Below, piece after piece: positions 1 to 8,844 of a stretch of 64,000 nucleotides of DNA. The position numbers and the translations under genes are program-made. Below the pieces are notes generated by a model that was given only the letters and a program-made list of their open reading frames with translations, was not told the DNA's origin and ran no database searches. Each line of letters opens with the position of its first letter. The first letter of the stretch is position 1. The DNA comes from Nitrosophilus labii (GTDB taxonomy: Bacteria; Campylobacterota; Campylobacteria; Campylobacterales; Nitratiruptoraceae), in contig NZ_AP022826.1 of NCBI RefSeq assembly GCF_014466985.1, forward strand, positions 806,001-870,000, written 5' to 3'.

Positions 1-1
1 T

Positions 2-394
2 AAAAGCGATGAAGATATTTTTCCTTTGATGTTTGTGGATTTACCCGGGTTTGGGTATGCGAAAGCATCTAAAAGTTTAAAGAACGAATGGCAAAAAAAT
101 CTTACGCAATTTGTTAAAAATAGAGCATCTATAAGAGTTTATATACTTTTAAGAGATGCAAGACATCCTAAGCTAAAGATAGATGAAGATGCAAAAGAGT
201 TTATAAAAACGATAAGAAAACCGGATCAAAAACTAATAGAAGTTTTTACTAAAGTTGACAAACTAAAACAAAAAGAGCTTTCAAAATTAAAAAGAGATTT
301 TCCCGATGCAATTTTGGTATCAAACACAAAAAAAAGAGGTATTGAAGAACTTAAAAAAGAGATTATAAAAACTGTTTTTGGAAAAGAGGTATGA
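2..394 (+). CDS. engB: Ribosome-biogenesis GTPase EngB/YsxC, 3' part
   Basis: The reading frame is open from base 2, so the N-terminus with the Walker A (G1) motif lies outside the window; 130 residues are visible. DLPGFGYA just after the edge is the G3 motif of the YihA/EngB family, followed by a TKVDK G4 motif and a VSNTKK G5-like motif. EngB is a GTPase for late assembly of the large ribosomal subunit. The stop overlaps the next start by four bases (ATGA), so translation is probably coupled. The neighbourhood (EngB, small membrane protein, PBP2) is one I recall from Campylobacter. The identification is firm. Confidence 0.93.
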   Translation, partial: KSDEDIFPLMFVDLPGFGYAKASKSLKNEWQKNLTQFVKNRASIRVYILLRDARHPKLKIDEDAKEFIKTIRKPDQKLIEVFTKVDKLKQKELSKLKRDFPDAILVSNTKKRGIEELKKEIIKTVFGKEV

Positions 395-852
395 AGATAA
401 CCTATTGTAAACCTAAACTTTATCATATTGAAGATATGCAAAGGGTTGTTAAAAAGGCTGTTGAAGAGGGTATAATACTTCCAAGAAGCGATGATGAAAT
501 AGCAACAAATATTAGATCTTACATAATAGCTCAAAAAGATAAAAAGATTATTGGTTTTACCGCTTTGCATATTCATACAAAAACATTAGCCGAAATTAGA
601 AGTTTGATAGTTGATGAAAACTTTAGGGGTTTGGGAGTAGGTAAAAATTTGGTTTTAAAGGCTATCCAAGAGGGTAAAGAGTTAGGCGTACAAGAGATAC
701 TCTCATTAACTTACAGTAAAGAGTTTTTTGAGAAATTGGGCTTTATAGAGATCGAAAAAGAGAAAATCCCTGAGCATAAAATCTGGGCAGATTGTATAAA
801 ATGCAAACATTTTCCTATATGCAACGAAATATCGATGATAAAAAAAATATAA
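391..852 (+). CDS. GNAT N-acetyltransferase, short ArgA-like
   Basis: A 153-residue GNAT-fold protein. The acetyl-CoA pyrophosphate-binding motif RGLGVG is at residues 79-84, preceded by a strand with EIRSLIVDENF. The C-terminus has a cysteine cluster (C135, C138, C144) seen in stand-alone amino-acid N-acetyltransferases that replace ArgA in many Campylobacterota and other bacteria. The likely reaction is acetyl-CoA-dependent N-acetylation of glutamate (first arginine step), but substrate cannot be proven from sequence. It overlaps engB by 4 nt, and its 3' end lies inside the candidate starts of the next gene. Confidence 0.78.
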   Translation: MKITYCKPKLYHIEDMQRVVKKAVEEGIILPRSDDEIATNIRSYIIAQKDKKIIGFTALHIHTKTLAEIRSLIVDENFRGLGVGKNLVLKAIQEGKELGVQEILSLTYSKEFFEKLGFIEIEKEKIPEHKIWADCIKCKHFPICNEISMIKKI

Positions 853-1265
853 GAAATTTTTTTATATTTTTACTTTCAATTTTATATGAAACGTTAACTA
901 CTATATATTTATTTCTTCCGCCCCTTTTGGGTGTCGCTTTTTGGTTTTTTTTGAATAATAAAGAGAGTAAATCGTTAAATTTTTATATATTAATTTATAC
1001 TCTTTTTTTTGAAGCAGATCACTCTTTACCTTTTTTTAGTACTTTTTTATTTTTTATTTTTTTAAAAAATGTTTTTTTGAAACTGTATAAATATTTTTTA
1101 CAAATTTTTATTTTAAAAGTTTTTGCAGTGGTAACTTTTTATCTTACCTATCCTGTTTTTATATTTTTGTTGCATAAAATTTTTAAAACAGATATCATAA
1201 TTGTAAATTCAGACTATTTTGGATATATATTGATTGAGATTTTTTTAGTGTTGGTTGTTGGATAG
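819..1265 (+). CDS. Hydrophobic membrane protein, MreD-like
   Basis: About 148 residues, almost entirely hydrophobic, with four to five predicted membrane segments after a short charged N-terminus. It abuts the PBP2 gene directly (stop TAG immediately before the PBP2 ATG). In many bacteria the gene before mrdA is mreD, the membrane scaffold of the rod complex, and Campylobacter has a similar small membrane protein here (recalled gene order). No diagnostic motif is visible, so MreD is a context-based inference. The start is uncertain: an ATG at 801 and a TTG at 792 are also in frame, none has a good ribosome-binding site, and all lie inside the preceding gene. Confidence 0.6.
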   Translation: MQRNIDDKKNIRNFFIFLLSILYETLTTIYLFLPPLLGVAFWFFLNNKESKSLNFYILIYTLFFEADHSLPFFSTFLFFIFLKNVFLKLYKYFLQIFILKVFAVVTFYLTYPVFIFLLHKIFKTDIIIVNSDYFGYILIEIFLVLVVG

Positions 1266-3050
1266 ATGAGATTAAAGATTTTTTTCTACCTGTTTTTGCT
1301 TGTATGGATAGTTCTTCTGAGCAAGGTTTACTACCTTAGTATTAAATCTAATAGTTATTATGAATCTTTAGCCAAACAAAATATGATCAAAAAAGAGTGG
1401 ATTATTCCCACAAGAGGAGAGATTCTTGATAGAAATTTAAAACCTCTAGCAGTGAACAATATAGGATTTAAAATAAAGGTTAAACCGCATCTATCATATA
1501 AGAAAAAAATCAAAGAACTTAATACCACAATAGATTATATTCACTCCCTTTTTCCAAATCTTGATAAAGCGAAAATGTATAGAAAATATAAAAGAAAGGA
1601 TTCTCCTTACAATCACGATTTTATAGAAGTTGTGAGTTTTATTCCTTATGAAGAGGTTCTTCCCCATTTTGTAAAGTTAAATCTAAAAAAAGATATTTTG
1701 GTAGAACCTACGTTTAAAAGATACTATCCCAATAAAGATTTGGCTTCTCATATTATAGGTTATGTCTCAAGGACAAATAAAAAAGAGGCAAAAAGAGATC
1801 AAGTTGCAAAACTTGTTGGAATTATAGGTAAAGCGGGAGTCGAAAAATATTATAACAAATATCTTCAAGGCGAACTTGGATATAGACTTGTAAAAGTAAC
1901 CGCTTTTAACGAAGAGATAGAGACTCTTGAACAAAAAGAACCAAAAGAGAATAGAGATCTTGTTTTGACGATAGATATAAGACTTCAAAAATATATAGAA
2001 AAACTATTTGAATCAAAAGCTGGTGTTGCTATTGTTATGGGGCTTGACGGAGAGATTTTGGCTGCCGGGAGTTTTCCAGAATATGATATAAATATGTTTG
2101 TATCGGGAATTTCAAAAGATAAATGGTATGAGCTTATAAACAACTTTGACCACCCGTTTACAAACAAACTCATAAACGGACTCTATCCTCCGGCTTCTAC
2201 TATAAAGATGGGAGTTGCGCTCTCTTTTTTAGATACAAAAAAAATAAACGCATATACTCCATTTTACTGCAATGGTGCGATAGAACTAGGAAAAAGAAAG
2301 TTTAGGTGTTGGAAAAGAACGGGACACGGCGAAACAAGAATGAAAAAAGCTATAAGAGAGAGTTGTGACGTATATTTTTACGAAGGTAGTTTGAAAGTTG
2401 GTATAGATAAAATTGCAAAAACTTTAAGAGAGTTGGGTTTTGCAAGAAAAACCGGCGTTGATCTTCCAAATGAATTTATAGGAATTATTCCAGACAAAGA
2501 GTGGAAAGAGAGAAAATACGGTAGAAAATGGTATATAGGCGAAACCGTTGTAGCATCGATAGGACAGGGATATGATTTAGTAACGCCTATGCAGATGGCT
2601 AGACATACCGCTCTTTTAGCTTCAGGTAAACTTCCTACTCCTCATTTCGCAAAAAGGTTTGTAAACAAAAAGTATAAACCAAAATATGAAGATGTTTTGA
2701 CACCTCTTCAAAAAAGAAAGCTACCAGCTATAAGAAGGGCTATGTATGAAGTTTGTAATCATCCTAAAGGGACGGCTACGGCACATATAAAGACATCTAT
2801 AAAAATAGCAGGTAAAACCGGTACCGCTCAGGTTATTGGCATTCCTCAGGATGAAAAGGAGAGAATGAAAGAAGAAGAGCTAAAATATTATAGCCGTTCT
2901 CACGCTTGGCTGACAACTTACGGGCCTTATAAAAATCCAAAATATGTGGTAACCGTTTTAGTAGAACACGGAGGACATGGAGGAAGTGCGGCCGGGCCGA
3001 TAGTTTCAAAAATATATGATAAGTTAATAGAACTAGGATATATAAAATAA
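1266..3050 (+). CDS. mrdA: Penicillin-binding protein 2 (elongasome transpeptidase)
   Basis: A 594-residue class B PBP that cross-links peptidoglycan during cell elongation. An N-terminal membrane anchor (residues about 5-25) is followed by the dimerisation domain (PTRGEILDRN near residue 48) and the transpeptidase domain. All three penicillin-binding motifs are present: S311-T-I-K314 (catalytic serine), S366-C-D368 (SxN-type motif with D) and K517-T-G519. Length is typical for PBP2. It is probably co-transcribed with the MreD-like gene before it. PBP2 is preferred over PBP3 because of the MreD-like neighbour and YIGETVVASIGQG, typical of MrdA. Confidence 0.93.
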   Translation: MRLKIFFYLFLLVWIVLLSKVYYLSIKSNSYYESLAKQNMIKKEWIIPTRGEILDRNLKPLAVNNIGFKIKVKPHLSYKKKIKELNTTIDYIHSLFPNLDKAKMYRKYKRKDSPYNHDFIEVVSFIPYEEVLPHFVKLNLKKDILVEPTFKRYYPNKDLASHIIGYVSRTNKKEAKRDQVAKLVGIIGKAGVEKYYNKYLQGELGYRLVKVTAFNEEIETLEQKEPKENRDLVLTIDIRLQKYIEKLFESKAGVAIVMGLDGEILAAGSFPEYDINMFVSGISKDKWYELINNFDHPFTNKLINGLYPPASTIKMGVALSFLDTKKINAYTPFYCNGAIELGKRKFRCWKRTGHGETRMKKAIRESCDVYFYEGSLKVGIDKIAKTLRELGFARKTGVDLPNEFIGIIPDKEWKERKYGRKWYIGETVVASIGQGYDLVTPMQMARHTALLASGKLPTPHFAKRFVNKKYKPKYEDVLTPLQKRKLPAIRRAMYEVCNHPKGTATAHIKTSIKIAGKTGTAQVIGIPQDEKERMKEEELKYYSRSHAWLTTYGPYKNPKYVVTVLVEHGGHGGSAAGPIVSKIYDKLIELGYIK

Positions 3051-3060
3051 AAATATAGGC

Positions 3061-3097
3061 AAGGGTTAAAAAACTTGTTTGCTTTGTTTGTTAACCC
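3061..3097. terminator. Convergent hairpin between mrdA and caxA-like gene
   Basis: GGGTTAA (within 3061-3069) can pair with TTAACCC at 3091-3097 across a loop of about 23 nt. The right arm contains the stop codon of the minus-strand exchanger gene. Both genes converge here, so a bidirectional terminator is plausible. The stem is short and has no strong U-tract. Confidence 0.45.
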
Positions 3098-4026
3098 AAG
3101 CTTGATATGGAGTTGTAAGCAAAAAGAGTAAGTATTGTTAAAAGAGCTATACCAGCAGCCTTGTTATACATTTTGTTAGCCGTTATGAAAACTAAAACTA
3201 CTGAAACAACAAGAGCTGTTGATATATCAAACAGATATTTGTGAATATCAACATCTAACGGATTTACAATTGCGGCCGAACCTAAGACAATTGTGAAGTT
3301 TGCCGCATTAGATCCTATTATATTTCCTATGCTCATATCTGCTTTTTTGTTTATTGCGGCAACTATACTAACCATAAGTTCAGGAAGACTCGTTCCGAAA
3401 GCTATCAAGAATAGACCGATTATCCACTCGCTTATTCCAAAATTTCTAGCTACATTTGAAGCGCTCTGGATTGCAAAATCGGCTCCTCCAACTACACTTA
3501 CAAATCCAACGATTAATAGTATCGATGTTTTTAACCATGAAAAAGGCTCTTTAACAAGATCCTCATCTATCTCTTCAGAGAGCAGTGTAGCCTCTTTTGA
3601 TAAAAATATTACATATCCTACCATTAAAATCAAGAACAAAAAACCTTCAAATCTAGTAATTACGCCGTCAAAAGCCATTAAAATAAAAACGAAAACCGGA
3701 ATTAATGCCCATGTGCTATCTTTTGCAAAGATGTCTCTTTTTGGATTGATATTTTTGGAGATTAAAAAAACGAGACCTAAAACTAAAGTTATATTGAGTA
3801 TGACACTACCTAAAACGTTTGCTACCGCCATTTCGCTTTTATGGTTGTAACTTGCCGCTATGCTAGCGGCCATTTCCGGAAGACTGGTTCCTATCGCAAC
3901 TAAGGTAGCGCCTATTACAAATTCGGAAATATTGAAATGCAAAGCTATTCTTTCTGCCTCTTTTATGATTAAGTCAGCTCCTTTTATAAGAATCGTCATA
4001 GAAATTATGAAGATGATAAAATCCAA
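3091..4026 (-). CDS. CaxA/YrbG-type Na+(K+)/Ca2+ exchanger
   Basis: A 311-residue inner-membrane protein with about ten hydrophobic segments in two homologous halves. Each half holds the alpha-repeat signature of the Ca2+:cation antiporter family: GATLVAIGTSLPEM at residues 39-52, and a second GTSLPELMVS near residue 212, each followed by a G-S-(N/V)-(A/I)-x-N segment. The family exchanges calcium for sodium or protons; the true ion is unknown. The gene lies downstream of ybeY on the same strand, separated by a long imperfect hairpin, so it probably has its own promoter. Confidence 0.85.
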   Translation of the reverse strand: MDFIIFIISMTILIKGADLIIKEAERIALHFNISEFVIGATLVAIGTSLPEMAASIAASYNHKSEMAVANVLGSVILNITLVLGLVFLISKNINPKRDIFAKDSTWALIPVFVFILMAFDGVITRFEGFLFLILMVGYVIFLSKEATLLSEEIDEDLVKEPFSWLKTSILLIVGFVSVVGGADFAIQSASNVARNFGISEWIIGLFLIAFGTSLPELMVSIVAAINKKADMSIGNIIGSNAANFTIVLGSAAIVNPLDVDIHKYLFDISTALVVSVVLVFITANKMYNKAAGIALLTILTLFAYNSISSLG

Positions 4027-4075
4027 ATATGCTCCTTTATTATTAAGTTAAAATAGTTAAAAATGTTTAGTAGTA

Positions 4076-4166
4076 AAGTGGTTGAAATAGTTTAAAAAAG
4101 TTAAATTAGTTGAGTAGTTTTATAACCAATTCTTCTACTCAACTACTCATCCACTCAACAATTTAA
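4076..4166. terminator. Long imperfect hairpin with quasi-repeat arms
   Basis: Downstream of ybeY (minus strand) lies an AT-rich inverted repeat. Left-arm units such as GTTAAATTAGTTGAGTAG pair with the complement of a right arm reading GTTGAGTGGATGAGTAGTTGAGTAG on the minus strand. The arms are themselves made of diverged copies of GTTGAGTAG. The position fits a transcription terminator between ybeY and the exchanger gene. Confidence 0.5.
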
Positions 4167-4170
4167 CAAC

Positions 4171-4599
4171 TTAACCATCTAAATCTTCATTTCTTACAAT
4201 CAAACTTTTTGGCAAACCAAATTTATCTATAATCTCTTTCTCTTTTTCTCTCATCTCTCCGTTATCTTTTTCATGATCATATCCTAAAAGATGTAAAAGG
4301 CCATGTATAAAAAGAAGTGCCAATTCCTCTTTGGGTGTATGTCCAAACTTTTGTGTAGCCTCTAAAACTTTATCTACAGATATTACAATTACTCCAAGCA
4401 AAGCTCCTGGTGTTTCTTCAAGAGGAAAACTTATAACGTCTGTTGGTTTATCTACATTTCTAAATTCATGATTTATAGCTTTTATTTCCGCATCGTCGGT
4501 TAAAATAAGTTCAATATCTCTGTTTGTTAGATTTTGCGCTATCTTTTCCAAAAAATCTATATCGAAATCGTAGTCTGTTCTATTATCTAAATCTATCAT
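4171..4599 (-). CDS. ybeY: rRNA maturation endoribonuclease YbeY
   Basis: A 142-residue metalloprotein with the family signature HGxLHLxGYDH: H99, H103 and H109 in FIHGLLHLLGYDHEKD coordinate zinc. YbeY acts in 16S rRNA 3'-end maturation and 70S quality control. NVDKPTDVISFP (residues 48-59) is the other conserved block. The length is normal. It is divergent from the chemoreceptor operon that starts at 4752. Confidence 0.93.
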   Translation of the reverse strand: MIDLDNRTDYDFDIDFLEKIAQNLTNRDIELILTDDAEIKAINHEFRNVDKPTDVISFPLEETPGALLGVIVISVDKVLEATQKFGHTPKEELALLFIHGLLHLLGYDHEKDNGEMREKEKEIIDKFGLPKSLIVRNEDLDG

Positions 4600-4751
4600 A
4601 TTATCTCCCTAAAGTTTAAGTTATTTTAGCAGAAGTAGCTTTATTTAACTCTATTTAATAAAAAAAAATATAAAATTTATATAAAATATTGTAAAAACTT
4701 TGTAAAATATAAAAATAAATAAATAAAATAAAATGTGGAGAAAGGCTGTAT

Positions 4752-6749
4752 ATGAAATTTTTAAAAAATCTTACAATTAAAACAAAGCTTATTTTGCTTG
4801 TTGCAATATCTGTTTTAAGCGTAGTAATACTCTCTTATATTTTAATATATGAAAACTACAAGGATTACAAAATTAACAAAAATTTGAAAAATAGCGTTGT
4901 TTTATCAGTAAAAATTTCAAATATAGTTCATGAGTTGCAAAAAGAGCGTGGTAGAACGGCAGGTTTTCTAGGAAGCAAAGGAAAAAAGTTTGTTAATGAG
5001 ATTAAAGAGCAAAGAGAGTTAACCAATATTAAAAAAGCAGAACTTATTTCTTTTATGAAGTCTAAAAATTTTAGTGAAATCGACAGTACTATAAAAAAAG
5101 AGTATAAAAAAGCTTTTGAACTTCTAAAAAAACTTGATAGTGTTAGAAAAGAAATCGATAATTTCTCTATAGATACGAAAGAGGCATTAAAATATTATAC
5201 TACACTAAACGGATATTTTTTAGATACTATTGCCCTCATATCAAAAAAGAGTAACAATGCAGAATTGGCAAAAAAATTAATAGCGTACACTAATTTTCTT
5301 TTATCTAAAGAGAGAGCCGGGATAGAGAGGGCGGTTCTATCTAATACTTTTGCAAGAGAGAAGTTTTTAGAAGGTTTTTTTGTAAAATTTTTAACTCTTT
5401 TAAGCGAGCAGAAGGCATTTATAAAAAGTTTTGAAGTAGCAGCTCCAAAAGAGTTTATCGACTATTATAAGAGTAAAATAAAAGGAGATGTGATTCAAGA
5501 AGTTGAAAGAATGGAAAGGATTGCCATTGAAAAGGGTGATGTAGGAGGGTTTAATATAGAACCTTCGTATTGGTTCAAAAAAATTACCCAAAAAATCGAT
5601 CTTTTAAAAGATGTTGAAAATTTTATGTCAAACAAATTACTTTTATATATATCAAGAACTATAGAAGTTAAGAAAAGAGTTTTGATAACACATACATTTT
5701 TTTCAATTGTAATTGTTATTATAATATTGATATTAGGTTATGTTATTGCAAATAGATCTATCAGTTTCAAGATTGTTAAAATAAAGGATATATTAAAAGA
5801 GATAGCCGAAAAAAAAGATTTTACAAAAAAAATTGAGATAGATACAGATGATGAGATTGGAATTATAGCAAAAAGTATAAACCAAACAATGAACTCTGCA
5901 AAAGAAGTTATAAATCAAGCAAAGATTGCGGCTCAAGAAGATGCTTCTATAGCAGCAGAACTAAGCTCAACTGCTATGGAAATAGGAAAGAGAGCCGAAG
6001 AAGAATCAACCATTGTCTCTTCTACCACACAAAAAGCAAATTATATGAAAGAACCTCTTGAAAATACCGTGAAAAGGCTTGATGAATCAAAGGAAGAGGT
6101 AAAAAAAGCCAATGAAAAACTTGATATTTCTAGAAACAGTATTCTCGAGTTAGTAAAAACAGTTCAAGATAGTTCGAAAAATGAAGAAAAAATAGTGCAA
6201 GATCTGGAAAAATTAATTGAGCGAACAAATGAGACTAAAAATGTATTAAATCTTATAGAGTCAATTGCTAGTCAGACAAATCTTTTAGCGTTAAACGCAG
6301 CTATAGAAGCGGCAAGAGCTGGAGAACACGGTAAAGGTTTTGCTGTTGTTGCCGAAGAAGTTAGAAATTTGGCCGAAAAATCTAGTGAGCATGTTGAAAA
6401 TATTAGCGATACAATGAATAGGTTAATTGATAGTATAAATATAATAAGCGAAAAGATCTCATTAAATGCTAAAGAGTTTTCAAAGATGACTAAATCGGCT
6501 TCGATTGTTGAAAAAGATATTGATGAAGTATCTCATGTTATGCAAAATAGTGTAAAAAAATCTGAAGAGTCTTCTAAAAGTATAAAAGAAATAAGAATAG
6601 AAATAGAAAATATTTTAAACGAAATAGAAAGAATAAACGATATATCATCTTCAAACGCAAGAAGCGTGGAAGAGATAGCTACTGCAACGGAACATCTTTA
6701 TAAACAGATAGAAGAGTTAAGCAACCTTCTTGAACAGTTTAAAACATGA
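4752..6749 (+). CDS. Methyl-accepting chemotaxis protein with NIT sensor domain
   Basis: A 665-residue transmembrane chemoreceptor. Transmembrane segment 1 spans about residues 13-32 and segment 2 about 312-332. Between them is a helical periplasmic domain with [17 protein letters not shown] near residue 57, the hallmark of the NIT (nitrate/nitrite-sensing) domain. A HAMP linker and a long coiled-coil signalling domain follow, with the invariant hairpin tip [26 protein letters not shown] around residues 505-535. There is no C-terminal NWETF-type pentapeptide, so CheR/CheB probably work untethered. The gene overlaps cheB by four bases. Nitrate or nitrite as ligand is inferred from the domain only. 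Confidence 0.88.
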   Translation: MKFLKNLTIKTKLILLVAISVLSVVILSYILIYENYKDYKINKNLKNSVVLSVKISNIVHELQKERGRTAGFLGSKGKKFVNEIKEQRELTNIKKAELISFMKSKNFSEIDSTIKKEYKKAFELLKKLDSVRKEIDNFSIDTKEALKYYTTLNGYFLDTIALISKKSNNAELAKKLIAYTNFLLSKERAGIERAVLSNTFAREKFLEGFFVKFLTLLSEQKAFIKSFEVAAPKEFIDYYKSKIKGDVIQEVERMERIAIEKGDVGGFNIEPSYWFKKITQKIDLLKDVENFMSNKLLLYISRTIEVKKRVLITHTFFSIVIVIIILILGYVIANRSISFKIVKIKDILKEIAEKKDFTKKIEIDTDDEIGIIAKSINQTMNSAKEVINQAKIAAQEDASIAAELSSTAMEIGKRAEEESTIVSSTTQKANYMKEPLENTVKRLDESKEEVKKANEKLDISRNSILELVKTVQDSSKNEEKIVQDLEKLIERTNETKNVLNLIESIASQTNLLALNAAIEAARAGEHGKGFAVVAEEVRNLAEKSSEHVENISDTMNRLIDSINIISEKISLNAKEFSKMTKSASIVEKDIDEVSHVMQNSVKKSEESSKSIKEIRIEIENILNEIERINDISSSNARSVEEIATATEHLYKQIEELSNLLEQFKT

Positions 6750-7315
6750 AAATCGTAGCTATTGGAATCTCTACCGGCGGCCCCTCTATTATAGAAAAAG
6801 TTGCAAAAAGGATTGAAAAAGCGCAAAAAGGCTCAATTGTTATCTGTTTACATATGCAACCCGATATTTTAGAAAGTTTTGTCTCAAGAATCTCGGCTAT
6901 AGCTAATTTGCCAATAGAAATTACAAAAGATAAGTTGGAGTTGCAAATAGGAAAAATATATATATGTACTGCTTTTAAAAACACTTTGTATAAAAATTAT
7001 AATGGAAAAGAGATTTTTCAGCTTTCAAACTATCAAACCTTGTTTCAACCAAATATAGATATTTTTTTCGAATCATTAGCAGATAGAAAAAATGATGTAC
7101 ATAATATTTTGGGAATTATATTGACCGGGATAGGTGATGATGGTGTAAAAGGTCTAATGTCTTTAAAAAAAAGAGGTGCAGTTACGCTGGCCTCCAATAA
7201 AGAGAGTTCCGTAATTTACGGAATGCCTAAGAGGGCCAAAGAGATTGGTGCAACTTCTAAAGTCCTGTCACTAGATGAAATCATCAAAGAGATAGAAAGA
7301 TTTTTAAATGAATAA
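6746..7315 (+). CDS. cheB: CheB methylesterase, catalytic domain only
   Basis: A 189-residue CheB lacking the usual N-terminal receiver domain; the protein begins directly with the catalytic fold. The catalytic triad is recognisable: S9 in GISTGGPS, H36 in VICLHMQ and the aspartate pair D131-D132 in [11 protein letters not shown]. The enzyme removes methyl groups from, and deamidates, chemoreceptors. Receiver-less CheB is known in Campylobacter, so this is not a truncation. Regulation by CheA phosphorylation is therefore not possible in the classical way. It overlaps cheR by eight bases. Confidence 0.9.
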   Translation: MKIVAIGISTGGPSIIEKVAKRIEKAQKGSIVICLHMQPDILESFVSRISAIANLPIEITKDKLELQIGKIYICTAFKNTLYKNYNGKEIFQLSNYQTLFQPNIDIFFESLADRKNDVHNILGIILTGIGDDGVKGLMSLKKRGAVTLASNKESSVIYGMPKRAKEIGATSKVLSLDEIIKEIERFLNE

Positions 7316-8075
7316 ATGCCTTGATGATATTTTGAAATTTTTTTACAAAAAAACCGGAATTGTTTTTGAAAACAAACTATACATTTTAGAAAATAAAATT
7401 GTTAAATTTTATAAACATATAAATTACAGCGATTGTAGAGATTTTTTAATGGCATTAAAAAATTCCGAGAAGCTTTTTCAAGATTTTGTAAATTTTTTGA
7501 CCGTTTCTGAGAGTTTTTTTTTCAGAGAGAAAGGGCATTTTGATTTTGTTATTGAAGAGATTAAAAAAGATATAAAACAAAAATATAGATTTCTATCGAT
7601 TCCTTGTTCTAGCGGTGAAGAACCATATACTATCTTAATATATTTGTTTGAAAACGATTTTAGAGATTTTGAGATTATGGGCGCCGATATAAATACAAAA
7701 GTTATAGAAGAGGCAAAAATAGGTATATATACGCAAAGAAGAGTGTTGTATGTTCCAAAAGATTTGTTAGAAAAATATTTTGAAAAAGTTGGTAAAAATT
7801 ATATGTTTAAAGATATGTATAAAAAATATATCACTTTTAAATATTTAAATCTCTTTGATAAAAAAATATTCTCTCTTGGAAAATTTGATTTTATTTTTAG
7901 CAGAAATCTTTTTATCTATTTTGACGATCAAAGTAGAGAAGAAGCGCTTAAGATTTTTCACAAACTTTTACTGCCAGGTGGATATCTACTTTTAGGACAC
8001 GCGGATATAATAAAACAAATGCCAGGATTTGAAAGAGTGAAGATACCTGGTTTGCAGATTTTAAAAAAAATCTGA
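7308..8075 (+). CDS. cheR: CheR chemoreceptor glutamate methyltransferase
   Basis: A 255-residue SAM-dependent methyltransferase. It has the all-alpha N-domain, the CheR motif TVSESFFFRE (residues 65-74) and the SAM-binding loop PCSSGEEPYT (residues 99-108), followed by the FIFSRNLFIYFDD segment typical of the family. Together with the upstream MCP and CheB it forms an adaptation module encoded next to its receptor. The start overlaps the end of cheB. Confidence 0.92.
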   Translation: MNKCLDDILKFFYKKTGIVFENKLYILENKIVKFYKHINYSDCRDFLMALKNSEKLFQDFVNFLTVSESFFFREKGHFDFVIEEIKKDIKQKYRFLSIPCSSGEEPYTILIYLFENDFRDFEIMGADINTKVIEEAKIGIYTQRRVLYVPKDLLEKYFEKVGKNYMFKDMYKKYITFKYLNLFDKKIFSLGKFDFIFSRNLFIYFDDQSREEALKIFHKLLLPGGYLLLGHADIIKQMPGFERVKIPGLQILKKI

Positions 8076-8104
8076 TAAAATCTCAAAAAAAATTAAGGTA
8101 GGAT

Positions 8105-8773
8105 ATGAAAAAAGCGGTTTGTATTATTAGCGGAGGTATGGATAGTGCGGTGGTGGCATATATAGCAAAAAACAAAGGGTATGAAATAATAGGTTTGCAT
8201 TTTAACTATGGACAAAGAACCGAAAAAAAAGAGCTAGAATGTTTTGAAAAAATCTCAAAAGCCTTGAATGCAAAGATTTATGTTGTAGAATTACCGTTTT
8301 TTTCTCAAATAGGCGCTTCTGCGTTAATAGACAAAAATATTGCAGTACCTACAGATGGTTTGAAACCGGGAGTTCCGATTACATACGTTCCTTTTAGAAA
8401 CGGTATATTTTTGAGTATTGCTGCGGCTGTTGCAGAAAAAGAGGCGGCCGAAGCTATTTACATAGGTGTTGTAGAAGAGGATAGTAGCGGTTATCCAGAC
8501 TGCAGGGAAGAGTTTATAAAATCTATGGAGAGATCAATAAATCTAGGAATTAAAGAGGAAACTAAGATTAAACTAAAAACTCCTCTTGTTCATTTACGTA
8601 AAGAGGATATTGTCTCTAAGGCTATAGAGTTAGGGGTTCCTCTTGAATTTACATGGAGCTGTTATCAAGCCGAAGATGAAGCATGTGGGGTTTGTGATAG
8701 TTGTCGTTTAAGGTTAAAGGGTTTTAAAAAGGCTGGCATAAAAGATAAGATACCTTATAAAATTAGCAATTAA
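8105..8773 (+). CDS. queC: 7-cyano-7-deazaguanine synthase QueC
   Basis: A 222-residue ATP-dependent enzyme converting 7-carboxy-7-deazaguanine to preQ0 in queuosine biosynthesis. The PP-loop SGGMDS is at residues 9-14. The zinc-binding cysteine set C186, C194, C197, C200 is in [18 protein letters not shown] clear ribosome-binding site (TAAGGTAGGAT) precedes the ATG. No other que gene is in the window. Confidence 0.95.
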   Translation: MKKAVCIISGGMDSAVVAYIAKNKGYEIIGLHFNYGQRTEKKELECFEKISKALNAKIYVVELPFFSQIGASALIDKNIAVPTDGLKPGVPITYVPFRNGIFLSIAAAVAEKEAAEAIYIGVVEEDSSGYPDCREEFIKSMERSINLGIKEETKIKLKTPLVHLRKEDIVSKAIELGVPLEFTWSCYQAEDEACGVCDSCRLRLKGFKKAGIKDKIPYKISN

Positions 8774-8780
8774 ATTTATT

Positions 8781-8806
8781 AAATGTAGATCAGAAAAGTT
8801 ACATTT
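8781..8806. terminator. Convergent hairpin queC / TRAP gene
   Basis: AAATGTA at 8781-8787 pairs with TACATTT at 8800-8806, followed by further T residues on the plus strand. It lies just after queC and before the end of the convergent TRAP gene, so it is a plausible rho-independent terminator for queC. The stem is short. Confidence 0.45.
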
Positions 8807-8844
8807 TTGGCTTTGATTCTACTTTACGATTTATAAATTTCTAA

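Noticed and set aside
26-394. Treating the ATG at 26 as the start of a 122-residue gene
   Set aside because: The EngB frame is open to the window edge and the G1 motif is missing, so this is an internal methionine.
3293-3850. Long plus-strand ORF inside the CaxA-like gene
   Set aside because: The opposite frame has clear alpha-repeat motifs of an exchanger; the plus-strand ORF has no family features and no ribosome-binding site.
4076-4166. CRISPR-like array
   Set aside because: Repeats are short, diverged and without unique spacers; they form two arms of one hairpin.
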